This document shows, piece by piece, positions 25,508-33,477 of a stretch of 43,328 bases of DNA; positions within the stretch are counted from its first letter, which is position 1; every line of letters begins with the position of its first letter. A program made the translations under genes and the position numbers. The notes under the pieces are model-generated. The model had not been told where the DNA came from. It worked only from the letters and a program-made list of their open reading frames with translations, and made no database searches. This DNA comes from an uncultured Spirochaetales bacterium (GTDB lineage Bacteria; Spirochaetota; Spirochaetia; Sphaerochaetales; Sphaerochaetaceae): NCBI GenBank assembly GCA_949288415.1, contig CASEKE010000038.1:1-43328 (forward strand), written 5' to 3'.

Positions 25508-27349
25508 TTATCTTGTTCCTTTCGCACAGAAAGGTTCGTAATTGTATCCGCTCCACTCCATTCCGAGCTGACCGGAGAATTCGAGCAGGTTCAACCTGAC
25601 GCCGTGAACGACCACGGACAGAAGTCCCATGACGAGGTTGAGCGTATGGCCGATTATTATGACCAGTACGCCCGCAGGAAGAGTCCATCCGGAGAGCATG
25701 CCTTCGGCCATGCCGTTGAACGACTGCGCGATTGCCAGCGAAGCCATGCCGACGGCGAAAAGCCTGATGTAGCTCATTATGTTGCTGAAACACGAAACCG
25801 TGTTCAGAAACGTCGTGAAGAACCCTCCGAGCCCAGACTTGAGTCCCTTGGAAAAAGGAACCCCGGGAGCCTGGGAACCGAATACGCACACAAGGACGAA
25901 TCCTATGCCTACCACAGCAGCGACGAGAGAAAGGTTGACGTCCGTCTTTCCGATGGCAAGGTACAGCACCAGAAGATAGAGAACCAAAATCTCCATGAGC
26001 CAGCCGAGATCGCCTACCCAGCTGAGATCCTTGTTCGGAGCCTTGTGCACAATGTTAAGCACGCAGGCGAGCGAAAGCTGGATCGTGCCGAGGATAAAGC
26101 AGAACTGCATCAGAGAGTTCTGCGCTGTCTCGGATGAGACCCCGAAGAGCTCCGGGTAGTTGGCCAGCGACGGGATGACAAGCTTCTGCAGGAACGGAAG
26201 CGCCACAAGCACCTCCTTTGAGCCGAACCACGTTCCCGTTATCGAGCCCCATACTATCGTGAATCCCGAAAGCACATAGAGCAGGATGTTCAGGTCGCTG
26301 GCCTTTCTGCTTTTCACATGCATCAGGATTGCTATGACGAGGAACACGAGTCCGTAGCCAGCATCGCCGATTATCATCGCGAAGAAAAGGGAGAAGAACG
26401 CCAGAAACCAGGTCGAAATGTCGTATTCTCTGTATCCCGGGACGGTACCCAGAATGTCGAAAACCGGCTTGACGATCCTGACGATGCCCTTATATGTGAC
26501 AAGCGTCGGAGGCGTGTCCTCGTCCGAAGGATCCTCGATCAGATATGCCCAGCAGCTTTTCTCTGCACAGGAGACGAACCGAGATTCGTCCTTTGCGGGG
26601 AAATAGCCCTGTATATGGACGATGGAATCGTCGTCTGCGAACGTTCCCTCCGCGCGAAGGAAGAGAATGTCCTCCTCGTTCGTCGCGATGCGCCGCTTTA
26701 TGGAAGCGATGTATACACGGCTGTCGAGCAGAATCTTTCCGATTTCCTCTATCCTCTTGACCGAGACGAGGATTTCCTCGTCCATCTCGGCAAGGGAACG
26801 GGTAGGAAGATCGACGGGGCTTGCGCCGTACGAGCGGTCGACGGTCCCCGACAGCACCGCGATGAGACAGGTCTTGTCTTCAGACAGAGTCACGAATCTG
26901 ATGCCGTCGTCCTTTGCCAGCTTATCCTTGTCCTTCCGTCCGATCGAATAGAACGAAAGAGATATTCCCTCGCCGGCAAGCTCTTCAAGGTCGGATGGAT
27001 CGAAATTTCCGAGCCATGCGGCTCTGTCCCTTTCCTGGCGGAGCCTGACAAGCTTCTCCGAAAGCATCTTCTTTTCCGAGACGGCGGAAGATATGTCGTC
27101 GACGAGACGATCGAGCTTCTCGCCGTCCAGCGGACGATCATCGATGCTTTCATTCTTTCCGACAAGCTCCTCGAGGGCGGAAAGGACAGAAGAGAGGTTC
27201 TCGTTCTCCTTTTCGACCTTGACGGAGTCGTCGCTCTTCGAAACCAGGTCGATAATATGCACAAGCCCAAGGTCCCTGAGCTCCGCGACAGTCTCATGAC
27301 GTCGGGAAGCAAGGGTGACTATGGTCGCTTTTTTCATCTTTTCTATCAT
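25508..27349 (-). CDS. atpI: V-type ATPase subunit I (membrane stator a-subunit)
   Basis: A 613-aa subunit that forms the ion half-channels. The N-terminal cytoplasmic half (1-330) has long helices, including a coiled coil at about 45-115. The C-terminal half has about seven to eight membrane helices, starting with STWFLAFFSLFFAMIIGDAGYG, a hallmark of the family, and continuing through SYIRLFAVGMASLAIA, which contains the conserved channel arginine, and GHTLNLVMGLLSVVVHGVRLNLLEF. The ATG lies 1 nt after the subunit D stop. Confidence 0.95.
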   Translation of the reverse strand: MIEKMKKATIVTLASRRHETVAELRDLGLVHIIDLVSKSDDSVKVEKENENLSSVLSALEELVGKNESIDDRPLDGEKLDRLVDDISSAVSEKKMLSEKLVRLRQERDRAAWLGNFDPSDLEELAGEGISLSFYSIGRKDKDKLAKDDGIRFVTLSEDKTCLIAVLSGTVDRSYGASPVDLPTRSLAEMDEEILVSVKRIEEIGKILLDSRVYIASIKRRIATNEEDILFLRAEGTFADDDSIVHIQGYFPAKDESRFVSCAEKSCWAYLIEDPSDEDTPPTLVTYKGIVRIVKPVFDILGTVPGYREYDISTWFLAFFSLFFAMIIGDAGYGLVFLVIAILMHVKSRKASDLNILLYVLSGFTIVWGSITGTWFGSKEVLVALPFLQKLVIPSLANYPELFGVSSETAQNSLMQFCFILGTIQLSLACVLNIVHKAPNKDLSWVGDLGWLMEILVLYLLVLYLAIGKTDVNLSLVAAVVGIGFVLVCVFGSQAPGVPFSKGLKSGLGGFFTTFLNTVSCFSNIMSYIRLFAVGMASLAIAQSFNGMAEGMLSGWTLPAGVLVIIIGHTLNLVMGLLSVVVHGVRLNLLEFSGQLGMEWSGYNYEPFCAKGTR

Positions 27350-27350
27350 A

Positions 27351-27962
27351 TCAACCCGCCTTCACAAGTTTCTTTTTTGCAATCTTTCCACGCACGACGG
27401 CAGCTGTCTGCTGGTCCTGCAGGTAGATTCCGATCACCCTGATGTTCTCCTTGGCCTCCGGGATCTTGACCTTCTCGAAGAGATTGACTCTCTGGCTTGT
27501 CGTCCTGAGCTCCTTGTCGAGAAGTCTTATCTCCTCTTCGAGCGTCATTATGAGGGCATCGAACTTCGCGATGTCCCTCAGGGCGAAGATCGCCCCGTCG
27601 ACCCAAAGAGGATACTCCCTGAGGCTGTACCGGATATCCTCGAACTCAAGGGAGTCGAACACAGGGACTCTTACGCCTGCGACGTTGGTCCATGTCTTTC
27701 GGACTTCCTTGACCTTTATCAGGGTGCCTATCGATTTTTCGGCAGAAAAAAGCTCGTTCTCGCCGTATACGGCAATCCAGCGATCGAGAGTGCCGATCAC
27801 CTTCTTCTGCTCCTCTCTCAATTCGGCAATCTGGTTCTCGGCCTGTCGTATGACAAGCTGGAGCTGCTGCTTCTTGAGCTGGAGCGTCGGAAGATAGCGC
27901 TGGAACTGCTTGAGCGAGTCCTTTTGCTTCTTCTGCTCGTTCTTCGTAAGCTTGACCGCCAA
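27351..27962 (-). CDS. atpD: V-type ATPase subunit D (central stalk)
   Basis: A 203-aa rotor-shaft protein made of long N- and C-terminal helices. The N-terminus AVKLTKNEQKKQKDSLKQF and the C-terminal RRVNLFEKVKIPEAKENIRVI-like segment (residues 155-180) are typical of the family. The middle part is a shorter globular insert. It lies 4 nt after subunit B and 1 nt before subunit I. Its usual partner, subunit F, is not encoded here. Confidence 0.95.
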   Translation of the reverse strand: MAVKLTKNEQKKQKDSLKQFQRYLPTLQLKKQQLQLVIRQAENQIAELREEQKKVIGTLDRWIAVYGENELFSAEKSIGTLIKVKEVRKTWTNVAGVRVPVFDSLEFEDIRYSLREYPLWVDGAIFALRDIAKFDALIMTLEEEIRLLDKELRTTSQRVNLFEKVKIPEAKENIRVIGIYLQDQQTAAVVRGKIAKKKLVKAG

Positions 27963-27966
27963 AACC

Positions 27967-29280
27967 CTACTCCTCCGTTCCAGTCATCTTCTTCGGCCAG
28001 TGCTTCTCTATGAGCTCTGTCTTCAGAAGCGTCTCGTTCGGCTCGAAGCACTCGGCAAGGATCTCCCAACCGAGATCGAGGGCTTCCTCGAGCGGAATGT
28101 TGACGGAAAGATCCATTAGGCGCGACTCGAAGAGGCTTCCGTACTTGAGGAGCTTCTCGTCCCAGTCGCTCATCATGAAGCCCATGCTCTTCTTCTCAAG
28201 GGAATCCTTGTAGGAGGAGTAAAGCTTGATCATTCCGTCCATGAGGGCCCTGTGGTCGTCACGGGTGTCCTTGTTGACGTTCTGCTTGAGTCTCGAAAGC
28301 GATCCGAACGGCTCGATGTGTCCGTTCCTGAGATAATACTGTCCCTCGGTGATATAGCCCGTATTGTCCGGCACCGGGTGCGTGACGTCGTCGCCGGGCA
28401 TCGTTGTGACGCCGAGGATCGTGACCGATCCGGCACCGTCGAAATCGACAGCCTTCTCGTATCGGCTTGCAAGTGCGGAATAAAGATCTCCCGGGTATCC
28501 TCTGTTGGAAGGAACCTGTTCCATCGTGATAGCCGTCTCCTTGAGAGCATCGCAGAAGTTCGTCATGTCGGTAAGCAGCACGAGGACCTTCTTGCCGTCG
28601 AGCGCAAAGCGCTCTGCTACCGCAAGGGACAGATCGGGCACGAGAGTGCATTCGACGGTCGGGTCGGATGCCGTATGGACGAACATGATCGTCCTCGAAA
28701 GAGCGCCGCTCTTTTCGAGCGTATCCTTGAAATACAGATAATCGTCGTATTTCAATCCCATTCCGCCGAGGATGATTATGTCGACCTCGGCCTGCATGGC
28801 GATTCTGGCGAGAAGCTGGTTGTAAGGTTCTCCGGAGACGGAGAAAATCGGCAGCTTCTGGCTTTCGACGAGGGTGTTGAACATGTCGATCATCGGGATT
28901 CCGGTCCTGATCATGTTCCTAGGCATGATTCTCTTCGAGGGGTTGACCGACGGTCCTCCGATCTCGATCATGTTCTCGTCGAGCGCCGGTCCGTTGTCCC
29001 TTGGCTCGGCTGCTCCGTTGAAGATCCTTCCCAGCAGATTGTTGCTGTAGCTGACCTTCATCGGTACGCCGAGGAAGCGGACGCTGTCTCCGGTGCTGAC
29101 TCCCTGGGCACCTGCAAATACCTGGAGCGAAACGAGGTCGCCATCCAGCTTTATGACGTTCGCGAGACTCTTCGAACCGTTCGTCGTTATCTCGGCCAGA
29201 TCACCGTTCCTGACGCCCTGCGCCTTGACGGTGATGACGTTTCCGACGATCGATTCGATCCGCGTATATACCTTCTGCAT
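27967..29280 (-). CDS. atpB: V-type ATPase subunit B (non-catalytic)
   Basis: A 437-aa subunit that alternates with A in the hexamer. Evidence: [36 protein letters not shown] in place of the P-loop, [18 protein letters not shown], and [15 protein letters not shown] followed by [15 protein letters not shown]. It has no Walker A lysine, as expected for B. The ATG lies 3 nt after the A stop, and the end of A carries a GGAAG-type ribosome site. Confidence 0.97.
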   Translation of the reverse strand: MQKVYTRIESIVGNVITVKAQGVRNGDLAEITTNGSKSLANVIKLDGDLVSLQVFAGAQGVSTGDSVRFLGVPMKVSYSNNLLGRIFNGAAEPRDNGPALDENMIEIGGPSVNPSKRIMPRNMIRTGIPMIDMFNTLVESQKLPIFSVSGEPYNQLLARIAMQAEVDIIILGGMGLKYDDYLYFKDTLEKSGALSRTIMFVHTASDPTVECTLVPDLSLAVAERFALDGKKVLVLLTDMTNFCDALKETAITMEQVPSNRGYPGDLYSALASRYEKAVDFDGAGSVTILGVTTMPGDDVTHPVPDNTGYITEGQYYLRNGHIEPFGSLSRLKQNVNKDTRDDHRALMDGMIKLYSSYKDSLEKKSMGFMMSDWDEKLLKYGSLFESRLMDLSVNIPLEEALDLGWEILAECFEPNETLLKTELIEKHWPKKMTGTEE

Positions 29281-29283
29281 CTC

Positions 29284-31011
29284 CTACTTCCTCCTCTTGG
29301 ACTCGAAGTGCTCCATCAGAGCCTTCTGCCTCTTCTCGAATTCGGGACTTCCGTCCGGAGCTCCGTTCCAGTCCAAAAAGAGCTGGCGAAGCTGGTTGAA
29401 GAACAGACGTGCATCCTTCTTGTCGCTGAAGTTGTACTGTGAAAGACAGATGTCATGAAGAACGGAGAACGTGAGCTTCTGCCTGTCGACGGAGACTGTC
29501 GCATCGACCGGATCGAAAGAGTTCTGCTGCATGTAGACCGAGTCGATGAGCTCTCCCTTCTGATAGTCCACGTAATCGTCGAGGCTTGTTCCCTCCTCGC
29601 CTACGACCTTCATCATCTGGTTGACCTCGCTTCCTTTACGGACGTAGCGATATGTCTCCTCGACCGTCGCACGGGGAATGACGCCCTCGTACTTGCTCCA
29701 GGAGTCCAGAGGATCGATCGCAGGATACTTTCTCGCATCGGAACGCTCCCTGGAAAGTCCATGGAAGGCACCGACGACCTTGAGCGTCGCCTGCGTAACA
29801 GGCTCCTCGAAGTTTCCGCCGGCGGGAGAGACCGTTCCGCCGATTGTGACGGAACCGTACGATCCGTCGCGCAGACGTACCTTTCCGGCCCTTTCGTAGA
29901 ACTCGGCGATCCTGGATTCAAGATATGCGGGGAAAGCCTCGTCGCCGGGAATCTCCTCGAGTCTTCCGCTCATCTCTCTCATGGCCTGCGCCCATCTGGA
30001 TGTGGAATCGGCAAGGAGAAGGACGTCAAGTCCCATGTTCCTATAGTACTCCGCCATGGTGACGGCCGTGTATACCGAAGCCTCTCTTGCCGCTACCGGC
30101 ATGCTGGAGGTGTTGCAGATGATGATTGTCCTTTCCATCAGAGATCGTCCGGTCTTCGGATCCGTGAGCTCCGGGAATTCCTTGAGAATCTCGACGACCT
30201 CTCCCGCACGCTCGCCGCAGGCCGCGATTATCACTATGTCGACATCTGCATTTCGGCTTGTCAGATGCTGCAGAACGGTCTTTCCTGCGCCGAAAGGACC
30301 GGGGATACAGTACGTTCCGCCTTTCGCTACCGGCAGGAAAGTGTCGATCAGACGGATCTTCGTAACCATAGTCTCGTTCGGCCTGACCCTCTCCGCATAG
30401 CTCTTTATCGCCCTCTTTACAGGCTGCGTGATGACCATGGAAAGATTCCTGGTCTCGCCTGCCCCGTTCTCTATCGTGCAGATGGTCTCGTGGGCCCTAT
30501 ATCTTCCTTTTCCCTTTATGGACTTTATCTTCCATGCTCCGGGCAGGGAGAACGGAGCCATGATCCTGTGGGTGAATATTCCCTCCGGAACACTTCCGAA
30601 ACTGTCTCCCGCATAGATTTCGTCGCCTTCCTTCATGGAAGGGGTGAAATCCCATTCGGCATCGGGAATCGCCTCAAGATAGACACCTCTCTGAAGGAAG
30701 AATCCGCACTTCTCGGCAAGTTCGGGAAGAGGATTCTGAAGTCCGTCGAAGACCTGTGTGAGCAACCCCGGACCGAGTTCGACGGAGAGGAGTTCTCCAG
30801 AGAACTCGACTTTGTCTCCGACCTTGATTCCGCCGGTCATCTCATAGACCTGCATTGCCGCTATGCCGTTCGTGACGCGGATGACCTCGCTTTTGAGCCT
30901 TGTGCCGTCCACGAGGATATAGCCGACCTCGTTCTTTATAACCTCGGTGTCGAACGCGACGTTGACCATGTTTCCATTGACGCCGGTGACACTTCCAGTT
31001 TTGATTTCCAT
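29284..31011 (-). CDS. atpA: V-type ATPase catalytic subunit A
   Basis: A 575-aa ATP-hydrolysing subunit. It has the beta-barrel N-domain, the non-homologous insert (about 110-190) typical of V/A ATPases, Walker A GPFGAGKT (238-245), CGERAGEVVEIL, ADSTSRWAQAMREMSGRL, and PAYLESRIAEFYERAG. I placed the start at 31011 (MEIKTGSVTGV), 4 nt after the DUF2764 stop and behind AAGGAAGG; the frame is open upstream but overlaps that gene. Confidence 0.97.
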   Translation of the reverse strand: MEIKTGSVTGVNGNMVNVAFDTEVIKNEVGYILVDGTRLKSEVIRVTNGIAAMQVYEMTGGIKVGDKVEFSGELLSVELGPGLLTQVFDGLQNPLPELAEKCGFFLQRGVYLEAIPDAEWDFTPSMKEGDEIYAGDSFGSVPEGIFTHRIMAPFSLPGAWKIKSIKGKGRYRAHETICTIENGAGETRNLSMVITQPVKRAIKSYAERVRPNETMVTKIRLIDTFLPVAKGGTYCIPGPFGAGKTVLQHLTSRNADVDIVIIAACGERAGEVVEILKEFPELTDPKTGRSLMERTIIICNTSSMPVAAREASVYTAVTMAEYYRNMGLDVLLLADSTSRWAQAMREMSGRLEEIPGDEAFPAYLESRIAEFYERAGKVRLRDGSYGSVTIGGTVSPAGGNFEEPVTQATLKVVGAFHGLSRERSDARKYPAIDPLDSWSKYEGVIPRATVEETYRYVRKGSEVNQMMKVVGEEGTSLDDYVDYQKGELIDSVYMQQNSFDPVDATVSVDRQKLTFSVLHDICLSQYNFSDKKDARLFFNQLRQLFLDWNGAPDGSPEFEKRQKALMEHFESKRRK

Positions 31012-31015
31012 ATTT

Positions 31016-31564
31016 TCAACCTTCCTTAACTGTAAATTCCTTCTGAAGCTCCTTGAAAAGCCTTTCGAACTCCGACTTTCCCTTCTGCTGGGAGAAGCTG
31101 GACTTCCGTTCAAGGATCTGAAGCTGCAGAGCATAGATCATCAGCGAATCGCGGCTGAACGGATCGTAGGTGATATTGGCACGGAGAAAATCGAAGTAGA
31201 TCGAAAGAAGTTCCTTCTCCCCCTCGAGAGGATCCATGGTCCTCACGGCCCTCGATATCCTTTCGGCCAGAACCCTGTCCTTCTCCTCCGGAACCGAATA
31301 AGCGCCATCGTCGTTCCAGCCGAGTTTCTTTGCCCTTTCCTCGGCAAGATAGGAATTCACTTTGGAGATGTAGGCCTTCCATCTTCTCATCAGCGGACTT
31401 TTCGGGTCTGCGACGGAAGAGAACACGGCACTTTCAAGCTCCTTGAAATCCTTTTTCGACATCTGGCTTCTGCACTTGTCCATGAATTCCGAATAGCTCA
31501 TGGGAGCCTCGGCATCCATGTTCAGCATAGGCAACGTCGACGCCAGATAATAGTACTCCGCCAA
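31016..31564 (-). CDS. DUF2764 protein of spirochaete V-ATPase operons
   Basis: A 182-aa mostly helical soluble protein encoded between subunits E and A. The N-terminus AEYYYLASTLPMLN and the conserved MSYSEFMDKC segment fit the DUF2764 family, which occupies this position in Treponema and Borrelia operons. The canonical subunit C is absent, and this protein occupies the slot where C is often found, so it may replace C as the link between A3B3 and the rotor; this is inference. It starts with TTG, with GGAGG about 7 nt upstream. Confidence 0.8.
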   Translation of the reverse strand: MAEYYYLASTLPMLNMDAEAPMSYSEFMDKCRSQMSKKDFKELESAVFSSVADPKSPLMRRWKAYISKVNSYLAEERAKKLGWNDDGAYSVPEEKDRVLAERISRAVRTMDPLEGEKELLSIYFDFLRANITYDPFSRDSLMIYALQLQILERKSSFSQQKGKSEFERLFKELQKEFTVKEG

Positions 31565-31579
31565 TTCAATCCTCCCCCC

Positions 31580-32161
31580 TCAGACCAGAGCCTTGAGCGA
31601 ATCGGAAAGATACGGCTTGAGAAGCTTCGCGATCTCGTCGTCGGAAAGGTCGATGTAGCCTGAACCGTCCTTCTCTACGACACGGAATCCGCCCGAGAGC
31701 TGGTTCGAAGCCTTCACCTCGAGCCCCTTGCCTATCTTGGAGGCAAGCTTCGATACGAATTCGGAGCTCACGCATCCTGCATCCTTCACCTCGATCGTCG
31801 CATTCCTACCTACCATCGAAGAGGACACGACCTCGGTGATGAGCTTCTCGAGAGTCTTTCCGGATGCCGCATCAGCGCATTCGGTCCTGATTATCCTGTC
31901 GAGCTCCTCCTCGACCCCCTTTTTGAAAGAAAGCACGGCATCGCGCGCAGCCTGCTCGAGAGAAGCCCGACTGCTCTTCTCTTCAAGCTCTATCTCCTTT
32001 TTGGCCTTCTGGATGAGCTTCTCGGCTTCATCCTTGGCAGAGGAAACAATTCGGGCTGCTTCTTCCTTTGCATTCGCAATGCAGACATCGGCATCCTTTC
32101 TAGCCTGATCGAGACCATCCTTTTTGATGGAATCTATCAGCTGTTGAATCTGAATTTCCAT
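31580..32161 (-). CDS. atpE: V-type ATPase subunit E (peripheral stalk)
   Basis: A 193-aa subunit with a long charged N-terminal coiled coil (about 1-95, repeated A-K-E/D patterns such as AKEEAARIVSSAKDEAEKLIQKAKKEIELEE) and a C-terminal globular domain with GGFRVVEKDGSGYIDLSDDEI. This is the family layout. It is the first gene of the operon, with AAGGCGG upstream of the ATG. No gene for the partner helix (G/H subunit) is seen. Confidence 0.93.
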   Translation of the reverse strand: MEIQIQQLIDSIKKDGLDQARKDADVCIANAKEEAARIVSSAKDEAEKLIQKAKKEIELEEKSSRASLEQAARDAVLSFKKGVEEELDRIIRTECADAASGKTLEKLITEVVSSSMVGRNATIEVKDAGCVSSEFVSKLASKIGKGLEVKASNQLSGGFRVVEKDGSGYIDLSDDEIAKLLKPYLSDSLKALV

Positions 32162-32192
32162 TATGAACCGCCTTAAAATGAACTATACATCC

Positions 32193-32222
32193 AATATAGC
32201 AGAGTTTTGCAGTGAAAACCAA
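32193..32222 (-). promoter_or_regulatory. Promoter of the V-ATPase operon
   Basis: Minus strand: TTGGTT (32217-32222), 18-bp spacer, TATATT (32193-32198) with a TG extension (TGCTATATT). The leader would be about 25 nt. Confidence 0.65.
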
Positions 32223-32265
32223 CAATTTGATTGCGTATTAGGTGAAAAAAAATATGTTCAAAGAC

Positions 32266-32294
32266 TTCAAAAAACTTTGAAATGCAAATATTCT
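32266..32294 (+). promoter_or_regulatory. Promoter of the GIY-YIG-like gene
   Basis: TTCAAA (32266-32271), 17-bp spacer, TATTCT (32289-32294). Six nt separate it from the ATG at 32301. Confidence 0.55.
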
Positions 32295-32300
32295 GTCAGC

Positions 32301-32618
32301 ATGAGCGAGAATGTCACAATAGAAGCCTTCTTCCACAGGGAGGCCACGAGGGGAATACTCAGGATAAGAAACCTGCTGACGGGAAAATGCTATCTGGCAA
32401 AAAGCGAGGATTTCGTGAAGAGCCTGAAGGATATCCGGTTCGCTCTCGATCTGGGTTTTTTCAATTCCGACGAGCTCCAGAAAGACTACGAGGAAACCGG
32501 ATTGGAGCTTTTTGCAATAGAGTGCGAATGTACGGCGGACCCCGGAGAAGATCTGGACGATCTGATTGAAAAGAAGATCAAAGAATACGAAAAGCGGGGA
32601 ATCGAACTGTATCGCTGA
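32301..32618 (+). CDS. Degenerate GIY-YIG-fold protein
   Basis: A 105-aa protein aligning with short GIY-YIG proteins: RGILRIRNLLTGKCYLAKSED (17-37) corresponds to G-I-Y...N...G-K...Y-I-G, then FALDLGFFNSDELQKDYEETGLELFAIE (47-74) to the N..LQ.DW...G...F..E segment. The first motif is GIL instead of GIY, the second YLA instead of YIG, and the catalytic arginine and glutamate are not evident, so nuclease activity is unlikely. The start at 32301 is preferred over open codons further upstream (32163, 32178) because the homologous domain begins here and a -10 box ends 6 nt before it. There is no ribosome site. Confidence 0.65.
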   Translation: MSENVTIEAFFHREATRGILRIRNLLTGKCYLAKSEDFVKSLKDIRFALDLGFFNSDELQKDYEETGLELFAIECECTADPGEDLDDLIEKKIKEYEKRGIELYR

Positions 32619-32636
32619 CATTGCCGTACATGTCAG
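32615..32636. other. Palindrome spanning two convergent stop codons
   Basis: CTGACAT/ATGTCAG, 7 bp with an 8-nt loop. It contains the TGA of the plus-strand GIY-YIG-like gene and the TGA of the minus-strand uridine phosphorylase gene. Possibly a weak bidirectional terminator. Confidence 0.4.
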
Positions 32637-33415
32637 GACCTTTTCCTGTCGTTGATTATCAATGTGCGCACACCCTCTACCGCAAGCCTTATCGCGGCAT
32701 CCGTGTCGTGCAACTTGGGATTGTCGAGTCCAAGACGTTCCCTCTCCTGGTTGCCGACGACGAAGAAGCACGACCCGCAACGGGCGTCCAGATGCGCGCA
32801 TACAGTGAAGATAGCCGCGGATTCCATCTCGGATGCAAGTACGCCAAGTCTCTTCCACGCCTCCCACTTCTCGTTCAGCATGTAGCTGACGGGCATGACG
32901 TCCGGCTCGTGCTGTCCGTAGAAGCCATCCTTGCACTGCACGACTCCTGTGTGAGTCCTGAGCCCGAGCCGGGAAGCTGCCTCACGGAGGGCGTCCACGA
33001 CCTCGAACGTCGCAACTGCGGGAAACTCTATGGGCGCATATTCGAGGCTCGTGCCCTCTGCACGCACCGCTCCGGTCGCAATGACCACATCCCCGCCCAT
33101 GACAGGAAGCTTGATTCCGCCGCAGGTTCCCATGCGGACGAAAGTGTCCGCTCCGCACTTGTGGAGCTCCTCTACCGCGATCGATGCCGAAGGACCTCCG
33201 ATTCCGGTTGAAGTCACGCTGACCTTCTCGCCTTCTAGATAGCCTGTGTACGTCACGAACTCCCTGCTGTCCGCGACGAGGACGGCGTCGTCCAGATACT
33301 TCGCGATGAGGGGAACCCTCTTGGGATCTCCGGGAAGAATCACATATCGTCCGACGTCGCCTTTCTTTATGTGCAGATGGTACTGTATCCCTGTTCCGTT
33401 CATGTAATCAGACAT
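32633..33415 (-). CDS. udp: Uridine phosphorylase (nucleoside phosphorylase family)
   Basis: Cleaves uridine with phosphate to uracil and ribose 1-phosphate; pyrimidine salvage. The 260-aa NP-I family protein has [10 protein letters not shown] (phosphate loop), [34 protein letters not shown] (the uridine-type segment) and [10 protein letters not shown] (ribose-binding Glu-Met-Glu). I chose the ATG at 33415, with AGGAGG upstream; the frame extends 7 codons further without support. A candidate promoter lies in the 62-nt gap after mutS2. Confidence 0.92.
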   Translation of the reverse strand: MSDYMNGTGIQYHLHIKKGDVGRYVILPGDPKRVPLIAKYLDDAVLVADSREFVTYTGYLEGEKVSVTSTGIGGPSASIAVEELHKCGADTFVRMGTCGGIKLPVMGGDVVIATGAVRAEGTSLEYAPIEFPAVATFEVVDALREAASRLGLRTHTGVVQCKDGFYGQHEPDVMPVSYMLNEKWEAWKRLGVLASEMESAAIFTVCAHLDARCGSCFFVVGNQERERLGLDNPKLHDTDAAIRLAVEGVRTLIINDRKRS

Positions 33416-33438
33416 ATCCGTCCTCCTAGTAGGCAATC

Positions 33439-33467
33439 ATTGTCACACGGTTATGCCGAAAAAGCAA
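33439..33467 (-). promoter_or_regulatory. Possible promoter of the uridine phosphorylase gene
   Basis: Minus strand: TTGCTT (33462-33467), 17-bp spacer, GACAAT (33439-33444) with a TG extension. Confidence 0.4.
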
Positions 33468-33477
33468 TACTTCACTT

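Noticed and set aside
29455..31029. 524-codon open frame on the plus strand
   Set aside because: Antisense to the V-ATPase A subunit, with no recognisable domain.
32163..32300. N-terminal extension of the GIY-YIG-like protein
   Set aside because: The region is AT-rich and holds the divergent V-ATPase promoter. It has no ribosome site, and the domain homology starts after 32301.
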